Counted from the stretch's first letter, positions 34,557 through 44,009 are shown. The stretch is 64,000 nucleotides of DNA from Pseudomonas sp. AL03 (GCF_029960815.1 NZ_JASBRE010000015.1:85455-149454), one strand, 5' to 3'. A program made the numbers and translations. Notes: generated from the sequence alone by a model not told the origin.

Positions 34557-36091
34557 CAGGCGTCAGCCTTCTTCAGGAAAGCCTTGAAGCGCACCAGTTC
34601 GGTCAGGCGGTAGCCGCGATAGCGACCCATCGCCAGCATGAAGCCCACCAGGATCAGCAGGATCGCCGGGAAGGTGAACACGAAGTAAACCAGCTCCGGA
34701 ACGCTCATGATCAGGTGCGCCAGCGACGCGGCGAACAGCGTACCGATCGCCACTTTCATGGCGTGGCCGGAACCGCGTTCTTCCCAGGTAATCGACAGGC
34801 GTTCGATGGTCATGGTCAGAATCACCATCGGGAACAACGCCACCGACAACCCGCGTTCCAGGCCGAGTTTATGGCTGAGCAGGCTGATCGCCGCGATCAG
34901 CACCACCACGAAGGTCAGCACCACCGACAGCCTCGGCAGCATTTGCAGCTTCAAGTGTTCAAGGTAGGAACGCAGCGACAGGCCCAGCGCCGTGATGATG
35001 GTAAACAGCACGATACCGAAACCGAGCTGGGTTTCCCGGAACGCCAGGGCGATCAGCACGGGAGTAAAGGTGCCGAGGGTTTGAATGCCGATCAGGTTGC
35101 GCAGGATCAGGATCACCAGCACGCCGATCGGGATCATCACCATGATCATGAAGGTCTGCTGGGTTTGCAGCGGTAAACCGTACAGCGAGTATTCGAGGAA
35201 GTTGGCATCGGTGTTTTCGTCGGTCAGCTTGGCCAGGCGAATCGCATTCATCTCGCTGTTGTTCAGGCTGAAGGTCACGTTGGCTTTCTTGCCGCCATCG
35301 ACAGTGATCAGGTTTTCGTCGCCGGTCCACCACAGCAGACGGTCGGTCGGCAGGCCTTGCTCACCGGTTTCCGGGTTGAAATACAACCAGTCAGTGCCAT
35401 TGAAACTGCGCAGCCAGAGTTCCGGCGTTTGCGGCTGGTCGGCCACCAGGCGAATGGTGTGGACCTTTTCCACCGGCACGTGGGCGATGGACAGCACCAG
35501 CTCGACGATCTTGGCCTTGTGCCCGGCGGACGGATCGCCACCCAGCAGCAGCTTCACGTTGTCGTCGTTGAGATTGTTGACACGCTTGATGGCTTCGCCG
35601 ATGAAGGTTTCGACGTCGGCCGAGTGCTGGCGAATGGGCGCAAGCAGGGCTTCGGCGGCGACTTTTTCCGCGCCTTCAACCGCAATGCTGTCGCGGAAGG
35701 TCGGGCCTTTGACCTTGGATTTTTCGCCGGTGTAGCGTTTGGTCAGCACCAAGCGGTAATAAAGCGTCTGATTGCCCTTGGCCCGACGCGCCGACCAGGT
35801 GACCTTGCGGTTGCCGTCGACGCGGTTCACGGCCACGCCGTAGTTATTGGAAATGAAACTCTCGTTGAGGCTGACGTAATCGCGGCTCAGCGGCGGCACG
35901 AACATCTGGATCTTGACCGGGTCCTTGGCGCTGGCGACGAACTCGACTTTGGCGTCGATGTTCCACAAGTCGTCGGTGGCGTCTTCGGTCACGGGGATGC
36001 CGAGCACGAAGATCTGATAGGCCGTGACTGAAATACCCAGCACCACCAGGATGGCAATCAGGAATTTCAGATGGAGGGTAAGAGAGCGCAT
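34556..36091 (-). CDS. Inactive-transglutaminase/7-transmembrane protein, 511 aa
   Basis: The N-terminal anchor helix (residues 8-30) is followed by a large soluble domain (to about residue 300) and then seven hydrophobic segments (about residues 310-490). The soluble domain contains a segment matching the transglutaminase fold around PETGEQGLPTDRLLWWTGDE, but I see no Cys-His-Asp triad, so this is an inactive-transglutaminase-like domain, as known in the UUP1-type 7TM family. It is presumably a sensor or scaffold for its operon partners. The start at 36091 comes 5 bases after the protease gene's stop. Confidence 0.85.
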   Translation of the reverse strand: MRSLTLHLKFLIAILVVLGISVTAYQIFVLGIPVTEDATDDLWNIDAKVEFVASAKDPVKIQMFVPPLSRDYVSLNESFISNNYGVAVNRVDGNRKVTWSARRAKGNQTLYYRLVLTKRYTGEKSKVKGPTFRDSIAVEGAEKVAAEALLAPIRQHSADVETFIGEAIKRVNNLNDDNVKLLLGGDPSAGHKAKIVELVLSIAHVPVEKVHTIRLVADQPQTPELWLRSFNGTDWLYFNPETGEQGLPTDRLLWWTGDENLITVDGGKKANVTFSLNNSEMNAIRLAKLTDENTDANFLEYSLYGLPLQTQQTFMIMVMIPIGVLVILILRNLIGIQTLGTFTPVLIALAFRETQLGFGIVLFTIITALGLSLRSYLEHLKLQMLPRLSVVLTFVVVLIAAISLLSHKLGLERGLSVALFPMVILTMTIERLSITWEERGSGHAMKVAIGTLFAASLAHLIMSVPELVYFVFTFPAILLILVGFMLAMGRYRGYRLTELVRFKAFLKKADA

Positions 36092-36096
36092 TGGAA

Positions 36097-36633
36097 TTAC
36101 TCTGCGGTATGAGCGTCGGTGGCGCAGGCGGGTTTGCCAGCAGCGTATTTAAGACTGGGGTCGACCAGCGCATCGAAGCGTTTCAGTGCTTCGGAGCCGA
36201 TCAGGAGCGGATATTGGAAAGCGCTGCGGTCGGTCAGGTTCACTTCGATACTGCGTAAAGCCGAGCCCATGCAGATATTCAGCTCGATGACCGGACGGGC
36301 GGTGTACTTCTTGCCTTCTTCCGGGTCGAAGTCGCCGGCCCGGCGCTTGATCTTGCTGACCCGGGCCAGTGGCCGTTCGATGGGATGCGAGTGCGCAGCG
36401 TCAATCGCCAGATAAAAGCGCACCCAGGACTCGCCATTGCGTTTGAAACGTTTGATGTCGCGGGCACTCAGGGAAGCGGTTTTCGCCCCGGTGTCGAGTT
36501 TGGCGGCGACTTCCAGGTCGATGCCCCCCAGGGAGGCGTACTCGTTAAGGCCGTACACGGTCTTTTCCCCCGCCGCGGCAACACCTGGCAGGCAAAGAAG
36601 ATAAAGGAAGGTGGGGAAGGGCTTGAGTCTCAT
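36097..36633 (-). CDS. Retropepsin-like (RimB-type) protease, exported, 178 aa
   Basis: An aspartyl-protease-like protein: AKLDTGAKTASLSARDIKRF (about residue 45) carries the Asp-Thr-Gly active-site motif. A signal peptide (residues 1-21, MRLKPFPTFLYLLCLPGVAAA) indicates export to the periplasm. RimB-like members are metal-dependent peptidases that remove glutamate tails in the RimABK system; this periplasmic version would work on a different target. It starts at 36633 and is the first gene of a three-gene operon. Confidence 0.88.
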   Translation of the reverse strand: MRLKPFPTFLYLLCLPGVAAAGEKTVYGLNEYASLGGIDLEVAAKLDTGAKTASLSARDIKRFKRNGESWVRFYLAIDAAHSHPIERPLARVSKIKRRAGDFDPEEGKKYTARPVIELNICMGSALRSIEVNLTDRSAFQYPLLIGSEALKRFDALVDPSLKYAAGKPACATDAHTAE

Positions 36634-36847
36634 AAATCCTGGTGCGCAGCGGTCCGTACTTCTATTCAAGGCCCTGGCATCGCTGCGCAAGCTCCCTCGT
36701 ATGCCTATCAACTATTTATGACAGGCAGTGCAGATGTCACAAACAAATGCGGCCGGCATTCTAGCACGGTGGTTTTATGGCGCCAGCGCCGGGAGGCGGC
36801 GATAAACAGAGGCGCTGCGTTGTTATGGTGCTGTCGGTTATTAGACG

Positions 36848-36859
36848 ATTGTCGACAAT
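36848..36859. promoter_or_regulatory. GntR-type operator ATTGTCGACAAT
   Basis: Perfect 12-base palindrome 74 bases upstream of the regulator's ATG. The core TTGTCGACAA recurs at 36923. Two such sites around a promoter fit autoregulation by the GntR protein coded just downstream. Confidence 0.65.
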
Positions 36860-36922
36860 ACCTATTTATCCTTTGACTAAAAGGTCTGTATTCGCTAGTT
36901 TTTGCGGCATCAGCTTTCAAGG

Positions 36923-36932
36923 TGTCGACAAT
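36923..36932. promoter_or_regulatory. Second GntR-type half operator TGTCGACAAT
   Basis: Contains the palindrome TGTCGACA and overlaps the leader next to the ATG at 36933. Placed so that binding would block transcription or translation initiation. Confidence 0.5.
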
Positions 36933-37655
36933 ATGCTGGATCAACTCGATCCCCCGGTGATTGCCCAAGACGAATCGGAAACACTTTCCGAGAACGTCTT
37001 CCGACGCATACAGGCGGCCATCGTCAAGGGCGAGATCGCCCCGGGCAGCAAGATCTCCGAGCCGGAACTGGCGCGCACCTATGGCATCAGCCGCGGGCCG
37101 TTGCGCGAGGCGATCCACCGTCTGGAAGGCCAGCGCCTGCTGGTTCGCGTGCCGCACGTCGGGGCGCGGGTGGTTTCGTTGAGCCATGCCGAACTGCTGG
37201 AACTCTACGAAATTCGCGAATCCCTCGAAGGCATGGCCTGCCGTCTGGCGGCCGAGCGCATGACCCTCGAAGAAATCGACGAACTGCGCCGGGTCCTCGA
37301 AACCCATGAGCGTGATGCGGCGTTTCAGGCCGGTGTCGGCTACTACCAGCAGGAAGGCGATTTCGACTTCCACTACCGAATTATCCAGGGCAGCGGCAAC
37401 CGCACCCTGACGCAGATGCTCTGCGGCGAGCTTTATCAACTGGTGCGCATGTACCGCATCCAGTTTTCCACCACGCCCAATCGCCCGCGTCAGGCCTTTG
37501 CCGAGCACCACCGAATTCTCGATGCCATTGCCGACCGTGACGGTGAACTGGCCGAGTTGTTGATGCGCCGTCACATCGGCGCCTCCAAACGCAATATTGC
37601 CCGTCACTACCAGGGCGGCGCTAACCCGACAGCCACTGAACGAGGTGAGTCATGA
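36933..37655 (+). CDS. GntR/FadR-family regulator of the methylcitrate cluster, 240 aa
   Basis: Winged helix N-terminus (residues 15-80: LSENVFRRIQAAIVKGEIAPGS, ISEPELARTYGISRGPLREAI, RLLVRVPHVGARVV) followed by the all-helical FCD effector domain (LLELYEIRESLEGMACRLAAE onward, with the His/Asp metal-binding HYRIIQG and EHHRILDAIA). A dedicated repressor of prpBCD-type genes in Pseudomonas, likely responding to methylcitrate or a related intermediate. Its TGA overlaps the prpB ATG by four bases (ATGA). The true start at 36933 avoids the weak extension from 36777. Confidence 0.9.
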   Translation: MLDQLDPPVIAQDESETLSENVFRRIQAAIVKGEIAPGSKISEPELARTYGISRGPLREAIHRLEGQRLLVRVPHVGARVVSLSHAELLELYEIRESLEGMACRLAAERMTLEEIDELRRVLETHERDAAFQAGVGYYQQEGDFDFHYRIIQGSGNRTLTQMLCGELYQLVRMYRIQFSTTPNRPRQAFAEHHRILDAIADRDGELAELLMRRHIGASKRNIARHYQGGANPTATERGES

Positions 37656-38542
37656 GTTTGAACAAGAGCACTCCAGGCCAGCGTTTCCGCGATGCGGTCG
37701 CCAGCGAGCATCCTTTGCAGGTGGTCGGCGCGATTAACGCCAACCACGCACTGCTGGCCAAGCGCGCTGGTTTCAAGGCTATTTATCTGTCGGGTGGCGG
37801 GGTGGCTGCCGGCTCCCTCGGCGTGCCGGACCTGGGCATCACCGGCCTGGACGACGTGCTGACCGACGTGCGCCGCATCACTGACGTCTGCGACCTGCCG
37901 CTGTTGGTGGACGTGGACACCGGCTTCGGTTCCTCGGCGTTCAACGTCGCGCGCACCGTCAAGTCGATGATCAAGTTCGGCGCGGCGGCAATTCACATCG
38001 AAGACCAGGTTGGCGCCAAGCGCTGCGGTCACCGTCCTAATAAAGAGATCGTGTCCCTGCAGGAAATGGTCGACCGCATCAAGGCAGCTGTCGATGCGCG
38101 CACCGATGACAGCTTCGTGATCATGGCCCGCACCGACGCCCTGGCGGTGGAAGGTCTGGAATCTGCACTGGATCGCGCCGCGGCGTGCATCGAGGCTGGC
38201 GCCGACATGATTTTCCCGGAAGCCATCACCGAACTGGACATGTACAAGCTGTTCGCCAGTCGCGTGAAAGCGCCGATCCTGGCCAACATCACCGAATTCG
38301 GCGCGACGCCGCTGTACACCACCGAGCAACTCGCTGCTGCCGACGTGTCGCTGGTGCTGTACCCATTGTCCGCGTTCCGCGCGATGAACAAGGCGGCGGA
38401 AAACGTCTACACCGCGATCCGCCGCGACGGCACGCAACAGAACGTCATCGACACCATGCAAACGCGCATGGAGCTTTACGATCGCATCGACTACCACATC
38501 TTCGAGCAGAAGCTCGATGCGTTGTTTGCTTCAAAGAAATAA
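37652..38542 (+). CDS. prpB: 2-methylisocitrate lyase
   Basis: Splits 2-methylisocitrate to pyruvate and succinate, completing propionate oxidation. The 296-residue protein has the isocitrate-lyase-type catalytic block GAKRCGHRPNKEIVS (KxCGH, about residue 121) and the substrate-binding LLVDVDTGFGSSAFNVAR. ATG at 37652 overlaps the regulator's stop. Confidence 0.97.
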   Translation: MSLNKSTPGQRFRDAVASEHPLQVVGAINANHALLAKRAGFKAIYLSGGGVAAGSLGVPDLGITGLDDVLTDVRRITDVCDLPLLVDVDTGFGSSAFNVARTVKSMIKFGAAAIHIEDQVGAKRCGHRPNKEIVSLQEMVDRIKAAVDARTDDSFVIMARTDALAVEGLESALDRAAACIEAGADMIFPEAITELDMYKLFASRVKAPILANITEFGATPLYTTEQLAAADVSLVLYPLSAFRAMNKAAENVYTAIRRDGTQQNVIDTMQTRMELYDRIDYHIFEQKLDALFASKK

Positions 38543-38551
38543 TGAGGTTCC

Positions 38552-38680
38552 TGTAGCAGCTGCCGAGCCCGCGAGGCTGCGTTCGAGGCCGAAGGACTCG
38601 CAAAACCGGCAGACCGCGCAAGCAGGTTTTACGACTGCTTCGCAGCCTGACGCAGCCTCGCAGGCTCGGCAGCTGCTACA
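38552..38680. repeat. REP-type inverted repeat pair of the TGTAGCAGCTGCCGAG class (copy F)
   Basis: TGTAGCAGCTGCCGAGCC (38552-38569) and GGCTCGGCAGCTGCTACA (38663-38680) form the outer arms; inner arms (CGCGAGGCTGCG / CGCAGCCTCGC) repeat the theme. It separates prpB from prpC and could dampen read-through. Confidence 0.9.
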
Positions 38681-38742
38681 AAAAGAAGATAACCGTGTAG
38701 AAATTGCCGATTCCCTAACAAATTCAAAAACTGGAGACAGCA

Positions 38743-39870
38743 ATGGCCGAAGCAAAAGTACTCAGTGGCGCCGGGCTCCGTGGCCAGGTTGCCGGGCAAA
38801 CCGCACTGTCCACCGTGGGCCAGTCGGGCGCAGGCCTGACCTATCGTGGCTACGACGTTCGCGAATTGGCGGCTGACGCACAATTCGAAGAAGTGGCTTA
38901 CCTGCTGCTTTACGGTGAACTGCCGACCAAAACACAACTCGCTGCTTACGTGAGCAAACTGGGCAAGCTGCGTGACCTGCCGCAAGCGTTGAAGGAAGTG
39001 CTGGAACGCATTCCCGCCGACGCCCATCCGATGGACGTGATGCGCACGGGTTGCTCGTTCCTGGGCAACATCGAGCCGGAGAAAGACTTCTCCGAACAAC
39101 ACGACATTACCGACCGCCTGCTGGCCGCGTTCCCGGCGATCATGTGCTACTGGTATCGCTTCAGCCACGACGGCAAACGCATCAGCTGCGTGAGCGACGA
39201 GCAATCCATCGGCGGTCACTTCCTGCACCTGCTGCACGACAAGAAGCCGAGCGAGTTGCACGTCAAAGTGATGAACGTTTCGCTGATCCTCTACGCGGAA
39301 CACGAGTTCAACGCATCGACGTTTACCGCACGGGTGTGCGCCTCGACCCTGTCGGACATGTATTCCTGCGTCACGGCAGCCATTGGCTCGCTGCGTGGCC
39401 CGCTGCACGGCGGCGCCAACGAAGCGGCGATGGAAATGATCGAGCGCTTCAGCTCGCCGGAAGAGGCGATCAAAGGCACCCTCGGCATGCTTGAGCGCAA
39501 GGACAAGATCATGGGCTTCGGTCACGCGATCTATAAGGACAATGATCCGCGCAACGAGGTGATCAAGGGCTGGTCGAAAAAACTCGCTGACGAAGTGGGC
39601 GACACGGTGCTGTTCCCGGTCTCCGAAGCCATCGACAAGACCATGTGGGAGCAGAAAAAGCTGTTCCCGAACGCCGACTTCTACCATGCGTCGACGTACC
39701 ACTTCATGGGCATCCCGACCAAGTTGTTCACACCGATTTTCGTCTGCTCGCGTCTGACCGGCTGGGCGGCGCACGTGTTCGAACAACGTGCCAACAACCG
39801 CATCATCCGCCCGAGCGCCGAGTACGTCGGCGTCGAACAGCGCAAGTTCGTGCCAATCGAACAACGCTGA
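38743..39870 (+). CDS. prpC: 2-methylcitrate synthase
   Basis: Condenses propionyl-CoA with oxaloacetate. The 375-residue citrate-synthase-fold protein has GPLHGGANEAAMEMIERF (catalytic His, about residue 222), IMGFGHAIYKDNDPR (about residue 258, His) and the Asp-containing NADFYHASTYHFMGIP near residue 310. Shorter than hexameric citrate synthase, as is typical of PrpC. Confidence 0.96.
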   Translation: MAEAKVLSGAGLRGQVAGQTALSTVGQSGAGLTYRGYDVRELAADAQFEEVAYLLLYGELPTKTQLAAYVSKLGKLRDLPQALKEVLERIPADAHPMDVMRTGCSFLGNIEPEKDFSEQHDITDRLLAAFPAIMCYWYRFSHDGKRISCVSDEQSIGGHFLHLLHDKKPSELHVKVMNVSLILYAEHEFNASTFTARVCASTLSDMYSCVTAAIGSLRGPLHGGANEAAMEMIERFSSPEEAIKGTLGMLERKDKIMGFGHAIYKDNDPRNEVIKGWSKKLADEVGDTVLFPVSEAIDKTMWEQKKLFPNADFYHASTYHFMGIPTKLFTPIFVCSRLTGWAAHVFEQRANNRIIRPSAEYVGVEQRKFVPIEQR

Positions 39871-39912
39871 ATGGTGGGGGCTGACGCTGGCAACTGAAGG
39901 AACCGAAAGCCC

Positions 39913-40006
39913 TTGTAGGAGCGAAGCTTGCTCGCGAAGACGGACTGACATTCAAGATTGATGTCGACTGATACACCGCTTTCGCGAGCAAGCTTCGCTC
40001 CTACAG
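39913..40006. repeat. REP-type inverted repeat pair (copy C)
   Basis: TTGTAGGAGCGAAGCTTGCT (from 39913) and AGCAAGCTTCGCTCCTACAG (to 40006) flank a 42-base spacer between prpC and acnD. Confidence 0.9.
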
Positions 40007-40073
40007 GGGACGGTTTCAATTCAGGACTGTGCCAGGCCCCACCTTTTGTAACCACCGTGACCGAGTCCTGACG

Positions 40074-42665
40074 ATGAACACTGAATTCCGCAAACCGTTG
40101 CCCGGCAGCCATCTGGATTACTTCGACGTCCGCGCGGCAGTCGAAGCCATCCAGCCCGGCGCCTACGACACTCTGCCGTACACCTCCCGTGTACTGGCGG
40201 AAAACCTGGTGCGTCGCTGCGACCCGGTCACGCTCACCGAATCCCTGAAGCAATTCATCGAGCGCAAACGCGACCTCGATTTCCCGTGGTTCCCGGCCCG
40301 CGTGGTGTGCCACGACATTCTCGGCCAGACCGCGCTGGTCGACCTCGCCGGCCTGCGTGACGCTATCGCACTGCAAGGTGGCGATCCGGCGCAAGTGAAC
40401 CCGGTGGTGCCGACGCAATTGATCGTCGACCACTCCCTGGCCGTCGAGCGCGGTGGCTTTGATCCAGAGGCGTTCGAGAAGAACCGCGCCATCGAAGACC
40501 GTCGCAACGAAGACCGTTTCCACTTCATCAACTGGACCAAAAAGGCCTTCAAAAACGTCGACGTGATCCCGCCGGGCAACGGGATCATGCACCAGATCAA
40601 CCTGGAGAAAATGTCTCCGGTGATCCAGGTGCGCGACGGCGTGGCGTTCCCCGACACCTGCGTCGGTACCGACAGTCATACTCCGCACGTCGATGCACTG
40701 GGTGTGATCGCCGTCGGTGTCGGCGGTCTGGAAGCGGAAAGCGTGATGCTTGGCCGCGCGTCGTGGATGCGTCTGCCGGAAAGTGTCGGCGTCGAGCTGA
40801 CTGGCAAGCTGCAGCCGGGTATCACCGCCACCGACATGGTGCTGGCGCTGACCGAGTTCCTGCGTCAGCAAAAAGTGGTTGGTGCGTGGCTGGAGTTCTT
40901 CGGCGAAGGCGCCTCCGCGTTGACCCTCGGCGACCGCGCGACCATTTCCAACATGGCCCCGGAATACGGCGCTACGGCGGCGATGTTCTACATCGACCAG
41001 CAGACCATCGACTACCTGAAACTCACCGGCCGCGAAGACGAGCAGGTGCAGCTTGTGGAGCAATATGCCAAGACCACAGGTCTGTGGGCTGACAGCTTGA
41101 AGAATGCGCAATACGAGCGTGGGTTGACCTTCAACTTGTCGTCGGTGGTGCGCAACATGGCCGGCCCGAGCAACCCGCACGCGCGCGTTGCGACCTCGGA
41201 CCTCGCCGCCCAAGGCATCTCCGGCCAGTGGACCGAAGTACCCGGCCAGATGCCGGACGGCGCGGTAATCATCGCCGCCATCACCAGTTGCACCAACACC
41301 AGCAACCCGCGCAACGTCATCGCCGCCGGCCTGCTGGCGCGCAATGCCAACAAGCTCGGGCTGACCCGCAAACCGTGGGTGAAATCTTCCCTGGCGCCGG
41401 GTTCGAAAACCGTGGCGCTGTACCTCGACGAGGCCGGCCTGACCAGCGAGCTGGAGCAACTCGGTTTCGGCATCGTCGCCTTCGCCTGCACCACGTGCAA
41501 CGGCATGTCCGGCGCCCTGGACCCGGTGATCCAGCAAGAGATCATCGACCGCGACCTGTACGCCACGGCGGTATTGTCCGGCAACCGCAACTTTGACGGC
41601 CGGATTCACCCGTACGCCAAGAACGCGTTCCTCGCTTCGCCGCCGTTGGTAGTGGCTTATGCTATCGCCGGGACCATCCGTTTCGACATCGAAAAAGATG
41701 TGCTGGGCGTGGTTGATGGCAAGGAAATCCGCCTGAAAGACATCTGGCCGAGCGACGAAGAAATCGACGCAGTGGTCAAGGCTTCGGTCAAACCGGAGCA
41801 GTTCCGTCAGGTCTACATCCCGATGTTCGCCATCCACGAAGACACCGGCCCGAAAGTGACGCCGCTGTACGACTGGCGCGAGATGAGCACCTACATCCGC
41901 CGTCCGCCGTACTGGGAAGGCGCGCTGGCTGGCGCTCGTCCGCTCAAGGGCATGCGCCCGCTGGCAGTGCTGCCGGACAACATCACCACCGATCACCTGT
42001 CGCCATCGAACGCGATCATGCTCGACAGCGCCGCCGGCGAATACCTGGCGAAAATGGGCCTGCCGGAAGAGGACTTCAACTCTTACGCAACGCATAGGGG
42101 CGATCATTTGACCGCGCAGCGCGCAACCTTCGCCAACCCGAAACTGTTCAACGAAATGGTTCAGGAAAACGGCAAGGTCAAACAGGGTTCGCTGGCTCGC
42201 GTCGAGCCGGAAGGCCAGGTCATGCGCATGTGGGAAGCCATCGAAACCTACATGGAACGCAAGCAGCCGCTGATCATCATCGCCGGCGCCGACTACGGTC
42301 AGGGTTCGTCCCGCGACTGGGCAGCCAAAGGTGTGCGTCTGGCGGGTGTGGAAGCGATTGCGGCCGAAGGCTTCGAACGCATTCACCGCACCAACCTGGT
42401 GGGCATGGGTGTGTTGCCGCTGGAATTCAAACCGGGCACCGACCGCAAGATCTTGGGCATCGATGGCAGCGAAACCTACGACGTGATTGGGGAGCGCACC
42501 CCGCGTGCCGAGCTGACGCTGGTGATCAATCGCAAGAACGGCGAACGCGTCGAAGTGCCGGTGACTTGCCGCCTCGACACCGCCGAAGAAGTGTCGATCT
42601 ACGAGGCGGGCGGCGTGCTGCAGCGCTTCGCACAAGACTTCCTGGAATCGGCCGTCGCCGTTTAA
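40074..42665 (+). CDS. acnD: Fe/S-dependent 2-methylisocitrate dehydratase AcnD
   Basis: Aconitase-like, dehydrates 2-methylcitrate to 2-methylaconitate; works with PrpF. The 863-residue protein has the [4Fe-4S] ligands in SCTNTSNPRNVIAAGLLA (about residue 405) and in FACTTCNGMSG (about residue 472), and the swivel-domain block DYGQGSSRDWAAKG near residue 743. Start at 40074 (MNTEFRKPLPG) agrees with the family. Confidence 0.96.
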   Translation: MNTEFRKPLPGSHLDYFDVRAAVEAIQPGAYDTLPYTSRVLAENLVRRCDPVTLTESLKQFIERKRDLDFPWFPARVVCHDILGQTALVDLAGLRDAIALQGGDPAQVNPVVPTQLIVDHSLAVERGGFDPEAFEKNRAIEDRRNEDRFHFINWTKKAFKNVDVIPPGNGIMHQINLEKMSPVIQVRDGVAFPDTCVGTDSHTPHVDALGVIAVGVGGLEAESVMLGRASWMRLPESVGVELTGKLQPGITATDMVLALTEFLRQQKVVGAWLEFFGEGASALTLGDRATISNMAPEYGATAAMFYIDQQTIDYLKLTGREDEQVQLVEQYAKTTGLWADSLKNAQYERGLTFNLSSVVRNMAGPSNPHARVATSDLAAQGISGQWTEVPGQMPDGAVIIAAITSCTNTSNPRNVIAAGLLARNANKLGLTRKPWVKSSLAPGSKTVALYLDEAGLTSELEQLGFGIVAFACTTCNGMSGALDPVIQQEIIDRDLYATAVLSGNRNFDGRIHPYAKNAFLASPPLVVAYAIAGTIRFDIEKDVLGVVDGKEIRLKDIWPSDEEIDAVVKASVKPEQFRQVYIPMFAIHEDTGPKVTPLYDWREMSTYIRRPPYWEGALAGARPLKGMRPLAVLPDNITTDHLSPSNAIMLDSAAGEYLAKMGLPEEDFNSYATHRGDHLTAQRATFANPKLFNEMVQENGKVKQGSLARVEPEGQVMRMWEAIETYMERKQPLIIIAGADYGQGSSRDWAAKGVRLAGVEAIAAEGFERIHRTNLVGMGVLPLEFKPGTDRKILGIDGSETYDVIGERTPRAELTLVINRKNGERVEVPVTCRLDTAEEVSIYEAGGVLQRFAQDFLESAVAV

Positions 42666-42718
42666 AACGCAGAGCCGCAGGGGATTTCGAATCCCCTGGC
42701 GGCCAATAGAGGAATGAC

Positions 42719-43909
42719 ATGGCTCACGTACCTCAAATCAAAATCCCCGCCACCTACATGCGTGGCGGCACCAGCAAAGGCGTGTTCTTCAGCTTGAAGG
42801 ACCTGCCCGAAGCGGCACAGATTCCCGGCCCGGCTCGCGATGCCTTGTTGCTGCGGGTGATCGGCAGCCCCGACCCGTACGACAAGCAAATCGACGGCAT
42901 GGGCGGTGCGACCTCCAGCACCAGCAAAACCGTGATCCTGTCGAAAAGTATCAAGGCCGATCACGACGTCGATTACCTGTTCGGTCAGGTCTCCATCGAC
43001 AAGCCCTTCGTCGACTGGAGCGGTAACTGCGGCAACCTGTCGGCAGCGGTGGGTTCGTTCGCCATCAGCAACGGCCTGGTGGACGCCAGCCGCATCCCGC
43101 AGAACGGCATTGCGGTGGTTCGCGTGTGGCAGGTCAACATCGGCAAGACCATCATCGCCCACGTACCGATCACCAATAGTGAAGTACAGGAAACCGGCGA
43201 TTTCGAACTCGATGGCGTGACCTTCCCGGCCGCGGAAGTGCAGGTCGAATTCATGGACCCGGCAGCGGAAGAAGAGGGCGGCGGTGGTTCGATGTTCCCT
43301 ACCGGCAACCTGGTGGATGACCTGGAGGTGCCGGGTGTCGGGACCTTCAAGGCGACCATGATCAATGCCGGCATCCCGACGATTTTCGTCAACGCCGAAG
43401 ACATTGGTTACACCGGTACCGAGCTGCAGGGCGCGATCAATAGCGATCCGAAAGCGTTGGCGATGTTCGAAACCATTCGGGCTTACGGCGCGTTGCGCAT
43501 GGGCTTGATCAAGGATCTGGACGAAGCGGCCAAGCGTCAGCACACGCCCAAGGTTGCCTTTGTTGCCAAGCCAGCGGACTACGTTGCCTCCAGTGGCAAG
43601 GCGATTGCGGCGGATGATGTCGACCTGCTGGTGCGCGCGTTGTCCATGGGCAAGTTGCATCACGCGATGATGGGCACGGCGGCGGTGGCGATCGGTACGG
43701 CGGCGGCGATTTCCGGCACATTGGTGAATCTTGCGGCGGGCGGCATCGAACGCAATGCTGTGCGCTTTGGGCATCCGTCCGGCACCTTGCGCGTGGGTGC
43801 TGAAGCCAGCCAGGTGAGCGGCGAATGGACCGTGAACAAGGCCATCATGAGCCGCAGTGCGCGGGTGTTGATGGAAGGGTTTGTTCGTGTGCCGGGCGAC
43901 TCTTTCTGA
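42719..43909 (+). CDS. prpF: 2-methylaconitate cis-trans isomerase PrpF
   Basis: Isomerises 2-methylaconitate so that the aconitase-type enzyme can complete the cycle. The 396-residue protein opens with IKIPATYMRGGTSKGVFFSL (family signature) and has DWSGNCGNLSAAVGSF and the C-terminal GIERNAVRFGHPSGTLRVGAE. Always partnered with AcnD; gap to acnD is 53 bases. Confidence 0.96.
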   Translation: MAHVPQIKIPATYMRGGTSKGVFFSLKDLPEAAQIPGPARDALLLRVIGSPDPYDKQIDGMGGATSSTSKTVILSKSIKADHDVDYLFGQVSIDKPFVDWSGNCGNLSAAVGSFAISNGLVDASRIPQNGIAVVRVWQVNIGKTIIAHVPITNSEVQETGDFELDGVTFPAAEVQVEFMDPAAEEEGGGGSMFPTGNLVDDLEVPGVGTFKATMINAGIPTIFVNAEDIGYTGTELQGAINSDPKALAMFETIRAYGALRMGLIKDLDEAAKRQHTPKVAFVAKPADYVASSGKAIAADDVDLLVRALSMGKLHHAMMGTAAVAIGTAAAISGTLVNLAAGGIERNAVRFGHPSGTLRVGAEASQVSGEWTVNKAIMSRSARVLMEGFVRVPGDSF

Positions 43910-43924
43910 CTGACACCTATCCCC

Positions 43925-44009
43925 TGTAGGAGCACGGCTTGCCGGCGAAGGCGTCCTCAAGATCGCCTTCGCCGGCAAGTCGGATCGCCGCACCGCTGGC
44001 TCCTACAGG
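43925..44009. repeat. REP-type inverted repeat pair (copy D, variant)
   Basis: TGTAGGAGCACGGCTTGCCG and a degenerate inverted copy ending GGCTCCTACAGGAC flank the spacer. Related to copies A-C but with a different stem (GCCGGCGAAG). Confidence 0.85.

Noticed and set aside
39681..42635. 984-codon open frame antisense to prpC/acnD
   Set aside because: It mirrors the codon bias of the real genes on the other strand; the protein is His/Val/Arg rich with no family resemblance.
42662..43993. 443-codon frame antisense to prpF
   Set aside because: Shadow of prpF; composition typical of antisense frames.
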